A stretch of 64,000 bases of DNA from Patescibacteria group bacterium (GCA_023263945.1 JALQTW010000002.1:1-64000); one strand, 5' to 3'. Shown: positions 34,590-44,722, counted from the first letter of the stretch. The notes: generated from the sequence alone by a model not told the origin. Numbers and translations are program-made.

Positions 34590-35714
34590 ATGCTATCTGA
34601 GATACCAGGCGCTGGCGAATTTGATCATGAAAAAGCGGCAGCTTACAAACGTCTAGACGCCCGTTTGCAAGCCGCACATGCACATGTGGAGGGTTCACAA
34701 CGCACGAGAGGAGATCATTTGACAGCACATGAGCTTATGCATGCCACATTGCGTGCCATGGATGTACAGGATGTTTCTTGCGCTGTGAAGGAGTGTTATC
34801 AACAGGCACTCATTCCACCGGACGTTATCAAACAGATTCGAGATGAACCCTCGAAGGCGCATGCTTTCTTAGAAAGAAGAGGCGGGATGTTGCACGACTT
34901 TGTAACATCACCCATTGAAGTCACGACAAGAAATGTACGACCGAGTGTACAGGATCAGATAACAAAGGATCTTGCTTCTACAAGGTTTCTTTTAGAAGAA
35001 ATGTTGCGCACAGGAATATCAGATGTGCACTTACATCGACTTTCTCAATCAAGAAGTTTAAGAAGCAAATCAAAATCAGATTATTTATTGAGTGATCGTG
35101 GAAATCGTAAATTTTTGCCTTTGTATGAAGGGGTCATGCTTACCTCTGGAGAAGGAGAAAGTGAAAAACTGCATGCATGGGCAACATGGTGGCGTTCACA
35201 GATAGTAAATCCAAGTAAGAGAAACGAAAAAAATGATGCATCCGTTTCCGTGGTACAGAAACTCCTCCATCAAAAAATCATGAGAGACCAAGGCACCGGA
35301 AGAGTGGAACACCCTGAAAATATTCTTCTTTTTGATACCATCAATAGTCAAACGCCAGGTGCAGCCCTTGCACTCTTTACAAAGTTGTTTCCTCTTTGGC
35401 AGGCTATTGGTTATACACGGATGATGTTGTATCGCCACAAATGGCTTCGTGCAGTTGCGGGCAGATCATCACATCGAACAACGGAGGCGATTGAAAATGA
35501 GCGCAGCGCATCATTTTTTAGAGCACTTGGAATGCACGATATCGGCACCCAGCTTGCCGATGAACTTGCTGTTCGGGAGGTACCTCTCAATGATCAACAA
35601 TCTGAAAGAATGCTCATTCGTTCAACATATGGATGGATGCTTGGTAACTTACAAGAAGCAGTTGAAAGGAGTAATACCTTAATGAATCAGCGCCTTGGAG
35701 AAGTGACGTTGTAA
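34590..35714 (+). CDS. Hypothetical protein
   Basis: 374 aa, no family recognised. Mostly helical and charged, with His-rich helices near residues 25-55 and a hydrophobic patch near 255-275 (PGAALALFTKLFPLW). No signal peptide. Its 3' end overlaps that of the Rsh-EamA gene by 28 nt on the opposite strand, so the two genes are convergent and could influence each other by antisense transcription. Confidence 0.65.
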   Translation: MLSEIPGAGEFDHEKAAAYKRLDARLQAAHAHVEGSQRTRGDHLTAHELMHATLRAMDVQDVSCAVKECYQQALIPPDVIKQIRDEPSKAHAFLERRGGMLHDFVTSPIEVTTRNVRPSVQDQITKDLASTRFLLEEMLRTGISDVHLHRLSQSRSLRSKSKSDYLLSDRGNRKFLPLYEGVMLTSGEGESEKLHAWATWWRSQIVNPSKRNEKNDASVSVVQKLLHQKIMRDQGTGRVEHPENILLFDTINSQTPGAALALFTKLFPLWQAIGYTRMMLYRHKWLRAVAGRSSHRTTEAIENERSASFFRALGMHDIGTQLADELAVREVPLNDQQSERMLIRSTYGWMLGNLQEAVERSNTLMNQRLGEVTL

Positions 35715-38452
35715 TAAACATGATGAATGAGCGGAAGCATTGCTCCAAGCATGACAAGTGATGATGCAATCAGTATGGTTGTACTAACCTCGTGCTCAAA
35801 GAGCAATTGCCCGAACATTGTGACCAAAATGATCAGGAATGAATAGCGAAGAACAAAATCAATAGCCTGATGTGATAAGAAGAAGTAATACATGTAGTAG
35901 GGGAGCCCCACAAGCGTGATACTAAAAAGCGTCATTTGTGCCAATACTTGAAAGGGAATTGATGAAAGGGTTGATACTGTGAGGAGTGGCAGCGTGAGAA
36001 TCGCACACAAGGCAGACAATAGAAAGAAATACTGAGCAGACCGAGCGGCAATGTTCTCCTCACGTTTGTAGCGTTCGCTGACAATGGAGAATCCTGAAAA
36101 TGAAAGAACGGATAATATTGTGAAGAAGATTCCCTGCAAACCCCAACTTGGATCATTTGCAATGAGAAAGATAAATCCAGAAAGTAACAACAGCCATGTC
36201 ACAATGAGAATATGCCAACGCTTCTTATGAACAATACTGGTCATAATGATACCGGCAGCTGTCATGGGAATTGTGTAATGACATGGTATTGTTGTTTGCA
36301 GGGAGATATACGTTGTCAGAGAGACGGAAATAAGGAAAAAAACAGATAGCCACAGTGATTTACTGTTGATGTGAAGCCATGACTGCTTGAGATTTGACCG
36401 ATATTTTTGGAAAAGCAAGAGCATTCCACTGATACTTGTAAGAGACCAGAAGCGAATCAATGTTAAATCAATTGCTGAGAGTTGATTGCGTTGAATGATC
36501 TCATATCCAATCACTGGATCCATTCCCCACAATGTCATAATGATTGCTATTCCTACTACTAATTTTATGAACGAATAACGGCGTCGTAGTAAAAAGTGTT
36601 TCACACCAATGCCTTTTATATCTACGAGCATTGCATTACAAACATCCGGTGTAGCGGAAAAATCTATGATTATTTTTCTTTGTTGCTTTCTTTTGCTAAA
36701 TGACATTTTGATTGAATGAAAATGACCATAAAACTTCTCAAGAAAATGTGTGAGATCCATATTCCTTGCAAATTCCGGTTTGATGTAAAAGATAAGCCAC
36801 TGTCGGTCTCCTCTTTGTATTGCAGAAGGATTCCTCTTTGCAAATATTGCCTTACACACGTTTGAAACATCTTCTCTTCCATCCGCTAGTGCAACATATA
36901 CGTCTTCAAGTGATGTATATCCCAGCTTTGCCAGTGTGCTGACTATCGTTCTGCGATCAAATTCTTCAATATATCCCAATTTTTGTTCGTCCATTCTTTT
37001 TTGCAAAATTTCTTTTCCCATCACTTGCTTATAATGCTTCGATTGATTTGAGAGAGCACCTCGTATCATAGCAGTCGCTACTCCCGTATGAACCCAATCC
37101 AGCCATTCCCTATGCACCGTAAAACGTGAATTCAATTCAATGTCGATTGAGACGGAATGATTGAGCAGTGTCGAAAATGGCACTAATTGACCATTGATCC
37201 TGATAGCTTTTATACGCAGTGCCTTCTCGTGAAAACAATAAAATGCTCCATCGAGCGCTGTCGATCCCGCTGGCAAAAGGACGGTGTGATCACCTGTGCC
37301 ATGCACAACAATCGATTCGCCAAGAATGTCACTCTTCAAACTTTCGAAAAATTCTTCACTTCGATTCTTCGTATCTTCAGAGAGTGATTGGATGTGCTGG
37401 ACCCATGGCAAATACTCTAAAAGCCCTTTTGCCTTACTATCAAAGCAATATGCTGCGATGCCCCTGTGCGCATAAATCTGCATATCTTTCGTACGGATCT
37501 TACAGCGCACGCGCATGCCGTTTGGAAGAATGATCGTCGTATGGAGGCCCTGATAGCCGTTGATCTTCGGTGAATTGATGAAGTCCTGGAAGCTCATGGC
37601 TTCACGTCGCCATCGCTGATGGAGTGAACCTAATACTTCATAGCAGGCGGGGATGGACGCGCATTCGAAAGCAAGAACGATATCAGCAAGGCCGGTCACT
37701 GATCCCTTTCCTTTTTCCATTTGTTGCTGCACATCGGACCATTGTTTGGATTCCGGATGGATCTTGAGATGTTTCGGCATGCCGGGCTTTGAAAATTCCA
37801 GATGCATCATCTGTGCAGCTTCGTGAGCATGCTCATCGCTTTTCCTTCTGAGCTCTAAAAGTGTCGGAAATGCTTCCTTTTCAAGGATTTGTAGTGTTAA
37901 TTCTTCCAGCGCATCTCGTAGATCTTGCATACAGAGACGGTCAGCGATCTTCACAAAGACATCCTGCGTTTCTTGCGCCATTGCTTGTTGCCGTTCTTCC
38001 TGAAGGAATTGGATTGTTTTCATGTTATGTAAACGATCCACGAGTTTGATAACCATCACGCGCACATCCTCTTGCATGAGTGTAAAGATTTTGCGTAGCG
38101 TCTCCTTCTGTTCATCAAGAGTGGGCTTATCATTAAAATCTCCGGAAAAAAGTTTGGTGACACCGTCAATAAGGCTTCGTACGGATCCGTTGAATTCCTG
38201 ATCAATCGCATTGAGTGTGAGGTCCGTATCTTCCACGGTATCGTGGAGGAGTGCTGCAATAACGGTATCCGCGTCGGCACCCATGCCTGCAAGAATGGTG
38301 GCAACGGCAATAGGATGTGTGAAATACGGTTCTCCTGATTTACGCTTCTGATCACCATGCATGGTTTTTCCAAGTTCAAACGCTCTATGAATGCGTTCCT
38401 GCTCCCTTGCAGGCAGATGAGAAAGAGCCGCAGAAAATGTTGCCCACTGCAT
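35687..38452 (-). CDS. RelA/SpoT-type protein fused to an EamA transporter
   Basis: 921 aa in one frame. HD hydrolase domain (25-190) with H46, H70-D71, E74-D75 and D139 in LVDRLHN, all the usual metal/substrate residues. A synthetase-like domain (215-345) keeps INGYQGLHTT (297-306), but the catalytic Glu of the family's E-V-Q-I-R-T motif is replaced (RCKIRT, 316-321), so synthesis is probably lost. A TGS domain (380-442), helical domain (450-540) and ACT-like region (548-625) follow. Residues 630-910 contain about nine or ten membrane spans of the EamA/DMT type. I infer a membrane-bound (p)ppGpp hydrolase whose state may follow transport. The fusion is unusual; I know of no characterised example. 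Confidence 0.93.
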   Translation of the reverse strand: MQWATFSAALSHLPAREQERIHRAFELGKTMHGDQKRKSGEPYFTHPIAVATILAGMGADADTVIAALLHDTVEDTDLTLNAIDQEFNGSVRSLIDGVTKLFSGDFNDKPTLDEQKETLRKIFTLMQEDVRVMVIKLVDRLHNMKTIQFLQEERQQAMAQETQDVFVKIADRLCMQDLRDALEELTLQILEKEAFPTLLELRRKSDEHAHEAAQMMHLEFSKPGMPKHLKIHPESKQWSDVQQQMEKGKGSVTGLADIVLAFECASIPACYEVLGSLHQRWRREAMSFQDFINSPKINGYQGLHTTIILPNGMRVRCKIRTKDMQIYAHRGIAAYCFDSKAKGLLEYLPWVQHIQSLSEDTKNRSEEFFESLKSDILGESIVVHGTGDHTVLLPAGSTALDGAFYCFHEKALRIKAIRINGQLVPFSTLLNHSVSIDIELNSRFTVHREWLDWVHTGVATAMIRGALSNQSKHYKQVMGKEILQKRMDEQKLGYIEEFDRRTIVSTLAKLGYTSLEDVYVALADGREDVSNVCKAIFAKRNPSAIQRGDRQWLIFYIKPEFARNMDLTHFLEKFYGHFHSIKMSFSKRKQQRKIIIDFSATPDVCNAMLVDIKGIGVKHFLLRRRYSFIKLVVGIAIIMTLWGMDPVIGYEIIQRNQLSAIDLTLIRFWSLTSISGMLLLFQKYRSNLKQSWLHINSKSLWLSVFFLISVSLTTYISLQTTIPCHYTIPMTAAGIIMTSIVHKKRWHILIVTWLLLLSGFIFLIANDPSWGLQGIFFTILSVLSFSGFSIVSERYKREENIAARSAQYFFLLSALCAILTLPLLTVSTLSSIPFQVLAQMTLFSITLVGLPYYMYYFFLSHQAIDFVLRYSFLIILVTMFGQLLFEHEVSTTILIASSLVMLGAMLPLIHHVYYNVTSPRR

Positions 38453-38492
38453 TGACCTCCCATTTTACTCGCTTGAAATACATTTCGCTACC

Positions 38493-38972
38493 TCATTTTT
38501 CTCTTAGGATAGAGAGAATATATGTCTTTACATTCGCAAAAATCTCGGTCGATTCATCAAGCTTCTCAATCTCTTGCTTTGTAAACCATCGCATCTCACG
38601 TGATTCATCACTCATGACCACTTTTTGCGTGGGATCCACTAGCTTTGCAATGAAGAGAAAATCCATATGCTGATGAGCAGGTTCGTTACGCTCTTTGCTC
38701 GCCGGAATGTTCTCCATGAGCATCGCAATCGGCTTTGTGAGCATTCTTCCTTCATCCCGATTCTTCTCAAAGAGATCGGCTTGGGTGTCACCTACAATCT
38801 GAACATCTAAACCTGTCTCTTCTTTACACTCGCGCTTTGCTGCTTCTTCCGGTGTTTCGTGTTCATCAATGTGCCCTCCTGGTGGCATCCACCGCGCGAG
38901 ACGTTTATGCCATAAGAGAAGGGTTCGATTCCCATCGACAATGAAGGCCGTTGCGGTGAAATGACGTTGCAT
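38493..38972 (-). CDS. NUDIX hydrolase
   Basis: 159 aa. Complete NUDIX box GGHIDEHETPEEAAKRECKEETGL region (written here as GGHIDEHETP then EEAAKRECKEETGL), with the family core REcxEETGL. The N-terminus TATAFIVDGNRTLLLWHKRL is typical of ADP-ribose/8-oxo-dGTP type NUDIX proteins. The gene lies 40 nt upstream of the Rsh-EamA gene on the same strand and may be cotranscribed. Confidence 0.92.
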   Translation of the reverse strand: MQRHFTATAFIVDGNRTLLLWHKRLARWMPPGGHIDEHETPEEAAKRECKEETGLDVQIVGDTQADLFEKNRDEGRMLTKPIAMLMENIPASKERNEPAHQHMDFLFIAKLVDPTQKVVMSDESREMRWFTKQEIEKLDESTEIFANVKTYILSILREK

Positions 38973-39017
38973 ATAGAAGGATGCAGGGGAAGCAAATGAT
39001 GCAAAGGAATCAAAGGA

Positions 39018-39374
39018 TCATAACAGAGAGAATCGTGTTTTATGAAGCAGGTATCCAACCCGTCCAACGTGTTGATCCATTTCTTCAAATTTTTTCTTTG
39101 GAATGTAAGAAAGATCGCGTGCGAGCAAGCCCTGATAGTGCAGTTCTTCAAGCGATGCGATCGCAATATCGAGAAATCGAACTTTTTCTGCTTTTGTTCT
39201 ACGGGCATTTCCCTCCGCAATATTTGTGGGAACACTATAACTTGAACGACGCATCTGACTCACAAGACTGTATTTTTCTTCTGCAGGGAATCCACGCGTG
39301 AGAGTATAGACGCGAAGACAGAGTTTATGGGATTCCTGCCAAACGATCAGTTTTTCATAAGGTCTTTCTTTCAT
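39018..39374 (-). CDS. Four-helix-bundle (S23-type) protein
   Basis: 118 aa from the ATG at 39374. The sequence YEKLIVWQESHKLCLRVY, QMRRSSYSVPTNIAEGNAR and the later helix identify the four-helix-bundle family first described from 23S rRNA intervening sequences. Here it is a free chromosomal gene, as in many bacteria. Function unknown, possibly RNA-related. Confidence 0.9.
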   Translation of the reverse strand: MKERPYEKLIVWQESHKLCLRVYTLTRGFPAEEKYSLVSQMRRSSYSVPTNIAEGNARRTKAEKVRFLDIAIASLEELHYQGLLARDLSYIPKKKFEEMDQHVGRVGYLLHKTRFSLL

Positions 39375-39439
39375 GTGATACACTATAACAGTTTTCTCTT
39401 GCATCCTTTTCATCTTTTGCATCTTTTCCATCCTCTCTT

Positions 39440-39991
39440 ATGGTTCTCATCAACGACAACTCTGCTGTCCTCACAATCGGTGACTCCATGCCTCACTTCA
39501 AACTACCGTCTACGGATGGACTCACGGTCGACAGTTCCATCATCCACGATCCTGTTCTTGCGGTTGTCTTCACGTGCAATCACTGCCCATACGCACAGGC
39601 CTATGAAGATCGCCTCATTGATCTTGCACAGAAGTTCGATGAGCGTGGCGTGCAGTTTGTGCTCATCAATAGTAACGATTCCACAGATTATCCGGACGAT
39701 TCCTTTGCGCACATGAAAGCTCGTCATGATGAGAAGGAGTTTCCTTTTCCATATTGTTATGACGAATCGCAGGACGTTGCAAAAGCATTCGGTGCACTGT
39801 GTACGCCGCATTGTTTTGTGTTCGATGTCGATCGAAAACTGAAGTACAAAGGCAGAATCGATGATAACTGGAAAGAACCGGAATCTGCGACGGAACATAA
39901 CCTTCATGATGCCTTGGAAGCGCTTGTCGATGGCAAAGAACCTCCTGTGCATGAGATGAATGCAATCGGATGTTCGATTAAATGGCGGTGA
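39440..39991 (+). CDS. Thioredoxin-family (redoxin) protein
   Basis: 183 aa with a thioredoxin fold of the AhpC/TSA-redoxin type. The active site CNHCP follows VVFTC, and the fold's later cis-Pro region is CTPHCFVFD. No signal peptide, so cytosolic. Members of this group act as thiol-disulfide oxidoreductases or peroxidases; substrate unknown. The gene is divergent from the four-helix-bundle gene, and its stop is followed by a repeat hairpin. Confidence 0.88.
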   Translation: MVLINDNSAVLTIGDSMPHFKLPSTDGLTVDSSIIHDPVLAVVFTCNHCPYAQAYEDRLIDLAQKFDERGVQFVLINSNDSTDYPDDSFAHMKARHDEKEFPFPYCYDESQDVAKAFGALCTPHCFVFDVDRKLKYKGRIDDNWKEPESATEHNLHDALEALVDGKEPPVHEMNAIGCSIKWR

Positions 39992-40085
39992 GAATAATAG
40001 AGTAAAAGAGTAAGAGAATAATAGAATGATAATTCGGCACTTTATCCGTTTCCTATTACTCTCTTACTCTCTTACTCTCTTACTC
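39989..40085 (+). repeat. 7-8-nt repeat hairpin between convergent genes
   Basis: GAATAATAGAGTAAAAGAG on one side and four tandem TTACTCTC units on the other form complementary arms. The repeat begins in the stop codon of the thioredoxin gene and touches the stop of the LamG/SLH gene. Confidence 0.75.
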
Positions 40086-43000
40086 TCCCCGCGCCTTCGT
40101 GAGCATCTTTGTCACCTCCGCGCGGTTGATGGAGTCTTGTGAACGAACGGTGCCGAGTCTATTTCCTTTTGCATCCGTGTCACCTTGTATCCATCCAAGG
40201 GAAGCAGCCGTCAGGATGGCGTCTTTGTAGGGATCTGAAGGGGCGAGATCCGTAAAGGTATTCGGGAGATCTTTTTCAATGGTCACACGGAAGGTTTGAA
40301 GCAGGGTGAGAACAACAGCGCCGCGAGATGCCGGCTGATGTACTTCGAGCGAAGGTGTAAAAATTGAGAGGTGTAATTTCTCAGCGAGAGTAATGAACGG
40401 TGCTGCCCACATGTCCTGTGCAGAAATGTTCTTGGGAACCTCCGATGTTTCTGAGACCTGATTGCCAGAGCCGAGTAGCGCAATCTTCGCCAGTTCCGCA
40501 TAGGTAATAGGGTTTGCAGGGCCGAAGAGATTCAAAGAATTTCCTTCTTCATCTTTGTATCCAGACACAATGCCTTTCTTGAAAATGTTCGCAATATAAC
40601 AGGCGAACCAGGAAGTTGAAGGAACATCCGTGAACTCAGTTTGACACCCCACTGAAGATGACGACTCTGAGGAAGATGAGACAGATGACACCGAAGGGGA
40701 GCCCGACGTTTGACCTCCTCCTGTCACAGCACCTGGATTTCTGCGTCCTCCTCCTCCACCCGTGGGTTGCTGCGAGGTGTTGCTTGATGACACTGAAGAA
40801 CTTGAAGAAGAGCTGCTACTGGAGCTTACGGAACAAGGAAGAATAAGACTGCCCGTAGAGGAAAGCGTTCCGTAATCGACATCATAACAATTATTCGAAG
40901 GGTCCAAGACGGACGTATTCATCGTTAGTGTGTTATCCACATTTAAATCTCCTGCCAAGAGATGTGTTTTATTGAAATTGTCATAGAGACCTTTCACTTC
41001 TGTAGGGGAGAGGGCGCGATCGTACGCGCGAGCATCGTCAATCGTTCCATGAACAGGTCCAAGAGCTTGGCTGAGAGTCAGGGCATAACTGGCTGTATCT
41101 TCCGTCGTCCGGAGAGAGCGTATTTCACTTCCATCCAGAAACACTCGGGCAAAAATTCCGTCATAGGTCATTGCAATGTGGTGCCATTCTCCGAAATTAA
41201 CGGGATTTGAAGGAAACATGCCACTTCCATTAAAGTAGGCCGTGACCGTTCCTGTGCTTATTTGCAAAAGCATTTCTACCACACTCCATGCAAGGATGTT
41301 TTCATCATTGTTCCAATCAGGCAACTTGAACCATGCAGATGCCGTGCGTACATGAGAGAAGGTGCCGAGTGCCACAGTGTCATCGGTGCCATCAAATTGC
41401 AACGCACCTGTATTAGTGAGTGCCCCAGAACCGGATGAAGCCGTCCATTGGGGTGTCGCCGTGCCAAGGGGACCGCTCCATGTTCCACTCCTCCCATTTG
41501 GGCTTACATCTGCAATGGTGGTACCGGTTCCGTCATCAAGTCTCCAATAACCAATAATATGTTCGTCATCGGCAAGGGTAAGATTGTAAAAGGACGAAGG
41601 TGGAGTAATTACTCCATACGCACCGCTCATTTGCACCGTACCACCATTGGGATCAAACGTTCCGCTCGTGTATGTGAATGATCCTCCAACATCCAGCGTT
41701 CCCGGCGCAGTGAATGTTCCTCCTGCCAACGTAAAGTTACCCAATACAAAGATCTTGCCTGCCCCACCGGTAAATGTACCGGCCGTTTGTTTGTAGTCAC
41801 CAAGAATATTTACTGTGCTGGAGCCCGGACTTGTAACGGTCACATTCGCACCGGTCACTTTCATGTTTGGCAGCGAACCGCTTGCGGTTAATGCGATAGT
41901 TCTGGTTGCGCTTCCGTCAATTGTCACTCCACCGTTCCCACCATCAAAATAGGAGGCATAACTCAAGTCATTGAGTGTGCTAGCAGTACCCGTACGGATG
42001 CTTCCATCACTCAACGTCAGAAGGTTTGTTGCCGTTACCGTCGTTCCAGAACCGATGGTATGTACAAAGGCCCCCGTAAAGACGACATTATAGAGCGAGA
42101 GCGAACCGGAAATTGTCTGCAGGTTGCTACCACCGTTCGTACTACCGGCAAAGACAACGGTGGATGTATTCGTAGATGAATCGACAGTTCCTTGATGATA
42201 TGTCCAGTCCCATCCCGCACGAATGGTTCCGGAGAGTGTTAAGGTTCCCGCGCTCTTGTTAATATCAATTTTGGGAACTCCACCTAATCTTGCTGTTCCA
42301 TTCCCTGAAAATAGCTGACTTCCGGTGCCATCGAACATGATAGTGGCGGTTCCCGAATGAAGGATTGCATCTCTTTCATAGACATTGCCACGTACTTTGA
42401 TAATTCCACTCTGAATGCCGAAAGAACCTGTGCTGGAGTTATCGAGAGTAAGGTCATTCAGTACTGTGATGACGGTGGTTCCTGCGCCAATGTTGAACTG
42501 GCGTTGGGAAGAGTCATTTGTATCGAAGGTAAGATTGTAGAGCGTCTGCGATCCGGTAAGTGTGAGTGCTGTTCCTAAGACAAGCGTACTCATTCCTGGA
42601 TTTAATGTGCCTCCGCTGTAACCCCAGTTCTTTGCGGTGCGGATGGTCCCAGACAGCGTGAGTGTGCCGGACGATTTGTTAATAGAAACCGCCAAAATCC
42701 CTCCAACCGACTGTGATGCACGTCCGGTGAAGAGCTGGCTTCCTGTTCCATTGATAAGTAGGTTCGCCGTCCCTGTATGGTTGAGGGCATCGTTGACATT
42801 AATATTTCCTTTTGCATTAATTTTACCGGTGTTGATGGTAATGACACCTGCATCGCCTCCTTCGTCCAGGGTAAGTGCGCCGTTCACCGTCAGTGTTGTA
42901 GGGGTTGTGATGGTGTATGTACCTGCCGTTTTGTACCCATCGAACCGGACATTATAGAGAGCATGCGATCCTGCGATAACCAATGTTGAACCAAACACAA

Positions 43001-44702
43001 CGGTACTTGTACCTGCATCGATGGTTCCTCCACTGTATCCCCAGTTTTTGATGGTTCGGATTGTTCCTGAAAGTGTAAGGATACCAGATGCTTTGTTGAT
43101 GCTCAGAGGAAGGAACCCTCCTGTGCTGCTGGATGCAGTACCCGACATTGTCTGATTTGCAGTACCATCGATGACGACGTTCGCCGTCCCCGTATGGTTG
43201 ACAGTGCTATCGGGAAGATTGATGTTTCCCCGCGCATAAATTTTTCCTGTGTTGATGGTGATGATCCCCAGATCACCCGACTGATCCAGTGTGAGTGCCC
43301 CGCTTACGGTAAGGATAGTTGGCGTTGTGATGGTGTATGTACCTGCCGTTTTATATCCATCGAATCGGACATTGTAGAGAGCATGTGAACCGGCAATGCT
43401 CAATGTTGCTCCAAAAACCACGGTACTTGTTCCCGCATTGATAGTCCCTCCGCTGTATCCCCAGTTCTTGATGGTGCGAATTGTTCCTGAAAGTGTCAGT
43501 GTGCCGGATGACTTATTGATGCTGATGGGGACAAGCCCTCCCGTCGAGTTGGACGCATACCCTGAAAATAACTGACTGCCCGTTCCGTTGATGAACAAGT
43601 TCGCTGTTCCAGTATGATTAATGGCATCGCCCTGCACAATGTTTCCTTTTGCCGAGATGATGCCGGTATTGAAAGTGAGAATGCTTGTTGAGGAGTTATC
43701 GATCGTGAGTGTCCCTACGACCGTTAATGTTGTTCCCTGCTTGATGGTATACGTACGGGCAGTTGTGGAGTTGGGATCGAAAATAACGTTCGAGAGATTA
43801 TGCGAACCGGAAATAACGAGTGATGCATCACCAAAAATAACGGTACTGTTTAAGAAATTCAGGGTTCCTCCGCTGTAGCCCCAGTTGTTGGCAGTTCTGA
43901 GTGTTCCGGAAAGCGTTAAGCCCCCACTTGCTTTATCGATCTTCACAAGGGGGAGTAATCCCGCTGTGCGTGTTGCACCCCCTATAAAGATTTGATCACT
44001 CGTTCCATCGAAGACAAGGCGTGCTGTTCCGCCATCGAATGTGGATGCCTGCGATACATTTCCTTTTGCCCGCAGTGTTCCTGCTGTGGGAATGGTTGTT
44101 TGCGATGTTAAACCATCGGTGAGCGTGAGTGTCCCAGACATCGAAATACTGTCGCTTGCTGCAAATGTTTTTGTTCCCGTCGAGTTGATGGTCAGGTTAT
44201 AGAGGGTTTGCGTGCTGTTGATATCCACGGTTGCGGAGCCACCTGTGAGTGCGACGGTTCCTGTTCCTGCCATGAATGTTCCTCCTGAAATTGTAAATGT
44301 CGAAGATACCGTATAGGTCTGACCATTGAGCCGAATGGTCCCTCCCGCTTGCGAGAATGTAGATGTGGTGAGTGCTGCTTTCAAAAGAACAGTTCCTGCG
44401 TAGCCGCTTGCAACGGTTACCGTGGTGACGCTCATAGTGCTATCAATCGTCGCGCTGTTATCACAGTCAGCATCAAAGACCATCGTGTCCGATGATGACG
44501 GAGCAGCCGATGCATTACCGCTTCCGCATGCTGCAGGATCTGTCGTTTTCCAGTTAGAGGCCGTACTTGTCACGTCTCCGTCATTTCCAACCCAATAGAG
44601 TGTTGCTGCAGATGCAGAAACTGGTGCGCAAACGAAAAAGAGGAATCCACCGGATACGCAGAGCATCCGTAGAACTTTCAAAAAAGAACGAGGGGATACC
44701 AT
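40080..44702 (-). CDS. Giant secreted beta-repeat protein with LamG and SLH domains
   Basis: 1540 aa. Signal peptide (1-33). Residues about 60-1030 are Gly/Thr/Ser-rich beta-repeats, including tandem copies with a 140-residue period (420 nt: for example 42904 and 43324 are nearly identical) containing GTIRT.KNWGYSGGT and SHALYNVRFDGY. A LamG/concanavalin-like domain (about 1040-1250: GYWRLDDGTG, LQFDGTDDTV, GEWHHIAMTYDG, LDGSEI) follows, then a poly-Ser linker (about 1285-1350) and C-terminal SLH repeats. Predicted to be an S-layer-anchored, possibly glycan-binding, filamentous surface protein. The high DNA identity of repeats suggests recent expansion or gene conversion. Confidence 0.92.
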   Translation of the reverse strand: MVSPRSFLKVLRMLCVSGGFLFFVCAPVSASAATLYWVGNDGDVTSTASNWKTTDPAACGSGNASAAPSSSDTMVFDADCDNSATIDSTMSVTTVTVASGYAGTVLLKAALTTSTFSQAGGTIRLNGQTYTVSSTFTISGGTFMAGTGTVALTGGSATVDINSTQTLYNLTINSTGTKTFAASDSISMSGTLTLTDGLTSQTTIPTAGTLRAKGNVSQASTFDGGTARLVFDGTSDQIFIGGATRTAGLLPLVKIDKASGGLTLSGTLRTANNWGYSGGTLNFLNSTVIFGDASLVISGSHNLSNVIFDPNSTTARTYTIKQGTTLTVVGTLTIDNSSTSILTFNTGIISAKGNIVQGDAINHTGTANLFINGTGSQLFSGYASNSTGGLVPISINKSSGTLTLSGTIRTIKNWGYSGGTINAGTSTVVFGATLSIAGSHALYNVRFDGYKTAGTYTITTPTILTVSGALTLDQSGDLGIITINTGKIYARGNINLPDSTVNHTGTANVVIDGTANQTMSGTASSSTGGFLPLSINKASGILTLSGTIRTIKNWGYSGGTIDAGTSTVVFGSTLVIAGSHALYNVRFDGYKTAGTYTITTPTTLTVNGALTLDEGGDAGVITINTGKINAKGNINVNDALNHTGTANLLINGTGSQLFTGRASQSVGGILAVSINKSSGTLTLSGTIRTAKNWGYSGGTLNPGMSTLVLGTALTLTGSQTLYNLTFDTNDSSQRQFNIGAGTTVITVLNDLTLDNSSTGSFGIQSGIIKVRGNVYERDAILHSGTATIMFDGTGSQLFSGNGTARLGGVPKIDINKSAGTLTLSGTIRAGWDWTYHQGTVDSSTNTSTVVFAGSTNGGSNLQTISGSLSLYNVVFTGAFVHTIGSGTTVTATNLLTLSDGSIRTGTASTLNDLSYASYFDGGNGGVTIDGSATRTIALTASGSLPNMKVTGANVTVTSPGSSTVNILGDYKQTAGTFTGGAGKIFVLGNFTLAGGTFTAPGTLDVGGSFTYTSGTFDPNGGTVQMSGAYGVITPPSSFYNLTLADDEHIIGYWRLDDGTGTTIADVSPNGRSGTWSGPLGTATPQWTASSGSGALTNTGALQFDGTDDTVALGTFSHVRTASAWFKLPDWNNDENILAWSVVEMLLQISTGTVTAYFNGSGMFPSNPVNFGEWHHIAMTYDGIFARVFLDGSEIRSLRTTEDTASYALTLSQALGPVHGTIDDARAYDRALSPTEVKGLYDNFNKTHLLAGDLNVDNTLTMNTSVLDPSNNCYDVDYGTLSSTGSLILPCSVSSSSSSSSSSSVSSSNTSQQPTGGGGGRRNPGAVTGGGQTSGSPSVSSVSSSSESSSSVGCQTEFTDVPSTSWFACYIANIFKKGIVSGYKDEEGNSLNLFGPANPITYAELAKIALLGSGNQVSETSEVPKNISAQDMWAAPFITLAEKLHLSIFTPSLEVHQPASRGAVVLTLLQTFRVTIEKDLPNTFTDLAPSDPYKDAILTAASLGWIQGDTDAKGNRLGTVRSQDSINRAEVTKMLTKARGE

Positions 44703-44722
44703 TCAAAGGAAGGATAGCAGAA

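Noticed and set aside
35687..38452. Frameshift or read-through explaining the Rsh-EamA fusion
   Set aside because: The frame is continuous with no stop and a plausible linker; a separate start for the membrane part is not evident.
38915..38945. T-loop-like sequence GGTTCGATTCCC
   Set aside because: It lies in the coding sequence of a NUDIX gene, and no cloverleaf can be drawn.
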